A stretch of DNA of 6,914 nt, taken from assembly GCA_038200435.1 (NCBI GenBank), contig JBBPXY010000062.1, forward strand, positions 1-6,914, read 5' to 3'. This stretch comes from JBBPXY01 sp038200435 (GTDB lineage: Bacteria; Actinomycetota; Thermoleophilia; Solirubrobacterales; Solirubrobacteraceae). The notes beneath the pieces were generated by a model. It was not told the origin of the DNA, did no database searches, and saw nothing but the letters and a program-made list of their open reading frames with translations. Shown here in pieces: positions 4,880 through 6,914 of the stretch; the stretch's first letter is position 1; every line of letters begins with the position of its first letter. A program made the position numbers and the translations under genes.

Positions 4880-4892
4880 GCCCGCAACTCAG

Positions 4893-4981
4893 GGAGAGGT
4901 GGCCGAGTGGCTGAAGGCACTCGCCTGCTAAGCGAGTATGGGCTTTATCGCCCATCGCGGGTTCGAATCCCGCCCTCTCCG
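4893..4981 (+). tRNA. tRNA-Ser (anticodon GCT)
   Basis: It decodes AGC and AGU. Acceptor GGAGAGG (4893-4899) pairs with CCTCTCC (4974-4980), with discriminator G at 4981. The anticodon stem CTCGC/GCGAG encloses CTGCTAA (4925-4931) with GCT at 4927-4929. The variable arm ATGGGC-TTTATC-GCCCAT and the T arm GCGGG-TTCGAAT-CCCGC are well formed. CCA is not encoded. Only 9 nt separate it from the stop of the convergent aldo/keto reductase, leaving no room for a separate terminator. Confidence 0.97.
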
Positions 4982-4990
4982 TAAGTACGT

Positions 4991-5833
4991 CTAGGGGCGG
5001 ACGAATGTGTCCGGATCCGGCCCGATCCGGTCCCCCGAGTCGAGCGCGTCGATCGCCGCCATCTCCTCGTCGGTGAGATGGAAGTCGAACACGTCGATGT
5101 TCTGCTCGATCCGCTCCGGCGTGACCGACTTCGGGATGACGACGTTGCCCAGCTGGAGATGCCAACGGATGACGACCTGGCCGGGCGACTTGCCCTTCGT
5201 CTCGGCGATCTGCGTGATCACGGGGTCCTCGAGGACCTTGCCCTGAGCCAGCGGGCTCCATGATTCGGTGACTACGCCCAGGTCGTCGTGCTCGCGGCGT
5301 AGGCCGACCTGCTGAAAGAGCGGGTGGAGCTCGATCTGGTTCACCGCCGGGGTCACGCCGGTCTCCTCGATCAGCCGCTTCAGATGGTTCGGCTGGAAGT
5401 TCGAGACGCCGATCGCCCGCACGAGCCCCTCCTCCTGGAGCTCGATGAACGCCTTCCAAGTCTCGACGTACTTGTCGTGCGCCGGTACGGGCCAATGGAT
5501 CAGGTAGAGGTCGATGTGCTCGAGCTCGAGACGGTCGAGGCTGGCCCGGCACGCGCGCTTGGCCTGCTCGTGACCATGATCGTCGTTGAAGCACTTGGTG
5601 GTGATGAAGATCTCGCTGCGCTCGACGCCGGAGGCGTGCACCGCCTGTCCGACGCCCGCTTCGTTGCGATAGGCGGCGGCCGTGTCGATGTGGCGGTAGC
5701 CGGCCAGCAGCGCACGGGTCGCGACCTCGGCGGTGTCCTTGGGCGGCACCTGGAAGACGCCGAAGCCGAGCTGGGGAATCTCGTTGCCACCGCGAAGGGG
5801 GATCTGATGGATGTCGTCGTCGGAGAAGCTCAT
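4991..5833 (-). CDS. Aldo/keto reductase (2,5-diketo-D-gluconate reductase-like, AKR5 type)
   Basis: This is an NADPH-dependent carbonyl reductase with a TIM barrel of 280 residues, the usual length. The catalytic tetrad is complete: D50 in HIDTAAAY, Y55, K80 in ITTKCF and H113 in YLIHWP. Other signatures are IPQLGFGVFQVP (19-30), GLVRAIGVSNF (136-146), VNQIELHP (164-171) and the cofactor motif IPKSVTPERIEQN (233-245), followed by DVFDFHLTDEEMAAIDALD. The nearest characterised relatives act on 2,5-diketo-gluconate and small ketones or aldehydes, but the substrate here cannot be read from sequence. The ATG at 5833 has a complete N-terminus and an in-frame TAG directly before it, which fixes the start; no clear Shine-Dalgarno is seen. 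It is convergent with tRNA-Ser(GCT) and divergent from the next gene by 61 nt. Confidence 0.96.
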   Translation of the reverse strand: MSFSDDDIHQIPLRGGNEIPQLGFGVFQVPPKDTAEVATRALLAGYRHIDTAAAYRNEAGVGQAVHASGVERSEIFITTKCFNDDHGHEQAKRACRASLDRLELEHIDLYLIHWPVPAHDKYVETWKAFIELQEEGLVRAIGVSNFQPNHLKRLIEETGVTPAVNQIELHPLFQQVGLRREHDDLGVVTESWSPLAQGKVLEDPVITQIAETKGKSPGQVVIRWHLQLGNVVIPKSVTPERIEQNIDVFDFHLTDEEMAAIDALDSGDRIGPDPDTFVRP

Positions 5834-5894
5834 CTACTGGCCATGCCCGGTTGGGGAGGGGGCGAACCTCCTTCTCTGCGTACCTAGAGTTGCC

Positions 5895-6909
<1,015 letters not shown>

Positions 6910-6914
6910 TCGGA

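Noticed and set aside
4637..4984. Plus-strand open frame running through both tRNA-Ser genes
   Set aside because: It overlaps two well-formed tRNAs and the riboswitch; its apparent motif (GGIRTPG) is a familiar translation artefact of tRNA sequence.
5811..5894. Earlier ATG at 5811 for the AbiEi/DUF559 gene
   Set aside because: The extra 28 residues do not resemble the family N-terminus and overlap the start of the divergent aldo/keto reductase.

Overview
The window is very GC-rich chromosomal DNA from an aerobic, respiring bacterium. GTG and TTG starts are frequent, two promoters look leaderless or nearly so, and none of the three tRNA genes encodes its CCA end. Together with the protein families present, this suggests a high-GC Actinomycetota, perhaps class Thermoleophilia; the lineage is inferred from style and not proven.

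Layout. Left end (1-1502): the start of a complex I operon on the minus strand (nuoA, then nuoB, which runs off the window). A divergent four-helix membrane protein lies across a short promoter region holding a perfect 15-bp palindrome. 1593-2572: a minus-strand pair, a flavin reductase family protein followed by a GNAT acetyltransferase, joined by a 4-nt stop/start overlap. 2629-4330: a plus-strand pair, a lipoprotein c-type cytochrome and seryl-tRNA synthetase (serS).

4331-4767 has no conventional gene and is the most interesting part. Reading leftwards on the minus strand from tRNA-Ser(TGA) come a clear cyclic-di-GMP-I (GEMM) riboswitch aptamer (4640-4727), a Shine-Dalgarno box, a 27-codon ORF for a hydrophobic, signal-peptide-like peptide (4509-4592), and a strong long hairpin. 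Between that hairpin and serS lies a further stretch of inverted repeats that I cannot assign.

4768-4981 holds two divergent tRNA-Ser genes (TGA and GCT anticodons) less than 0.5 kb from serS, so the synthetase and two of its substrates cluster. 4991-5833 is an aldo/keto reductase on the minus strand. 5895-6845 is a solitary protein with an AbiEi-type N-terminal domain and a DUF559 nuclease-like domain; its stop codon lies inside the tRNA-Arg(ACG) gene that ends the window.

Most genes are ordinary housekeeping or accessory metabolism. The candidate undescribed unit is the riboswitch plus tiny ORF, with secondary interest in the palindrome upstream of nuoA and the unassigned structured segment behind serS.
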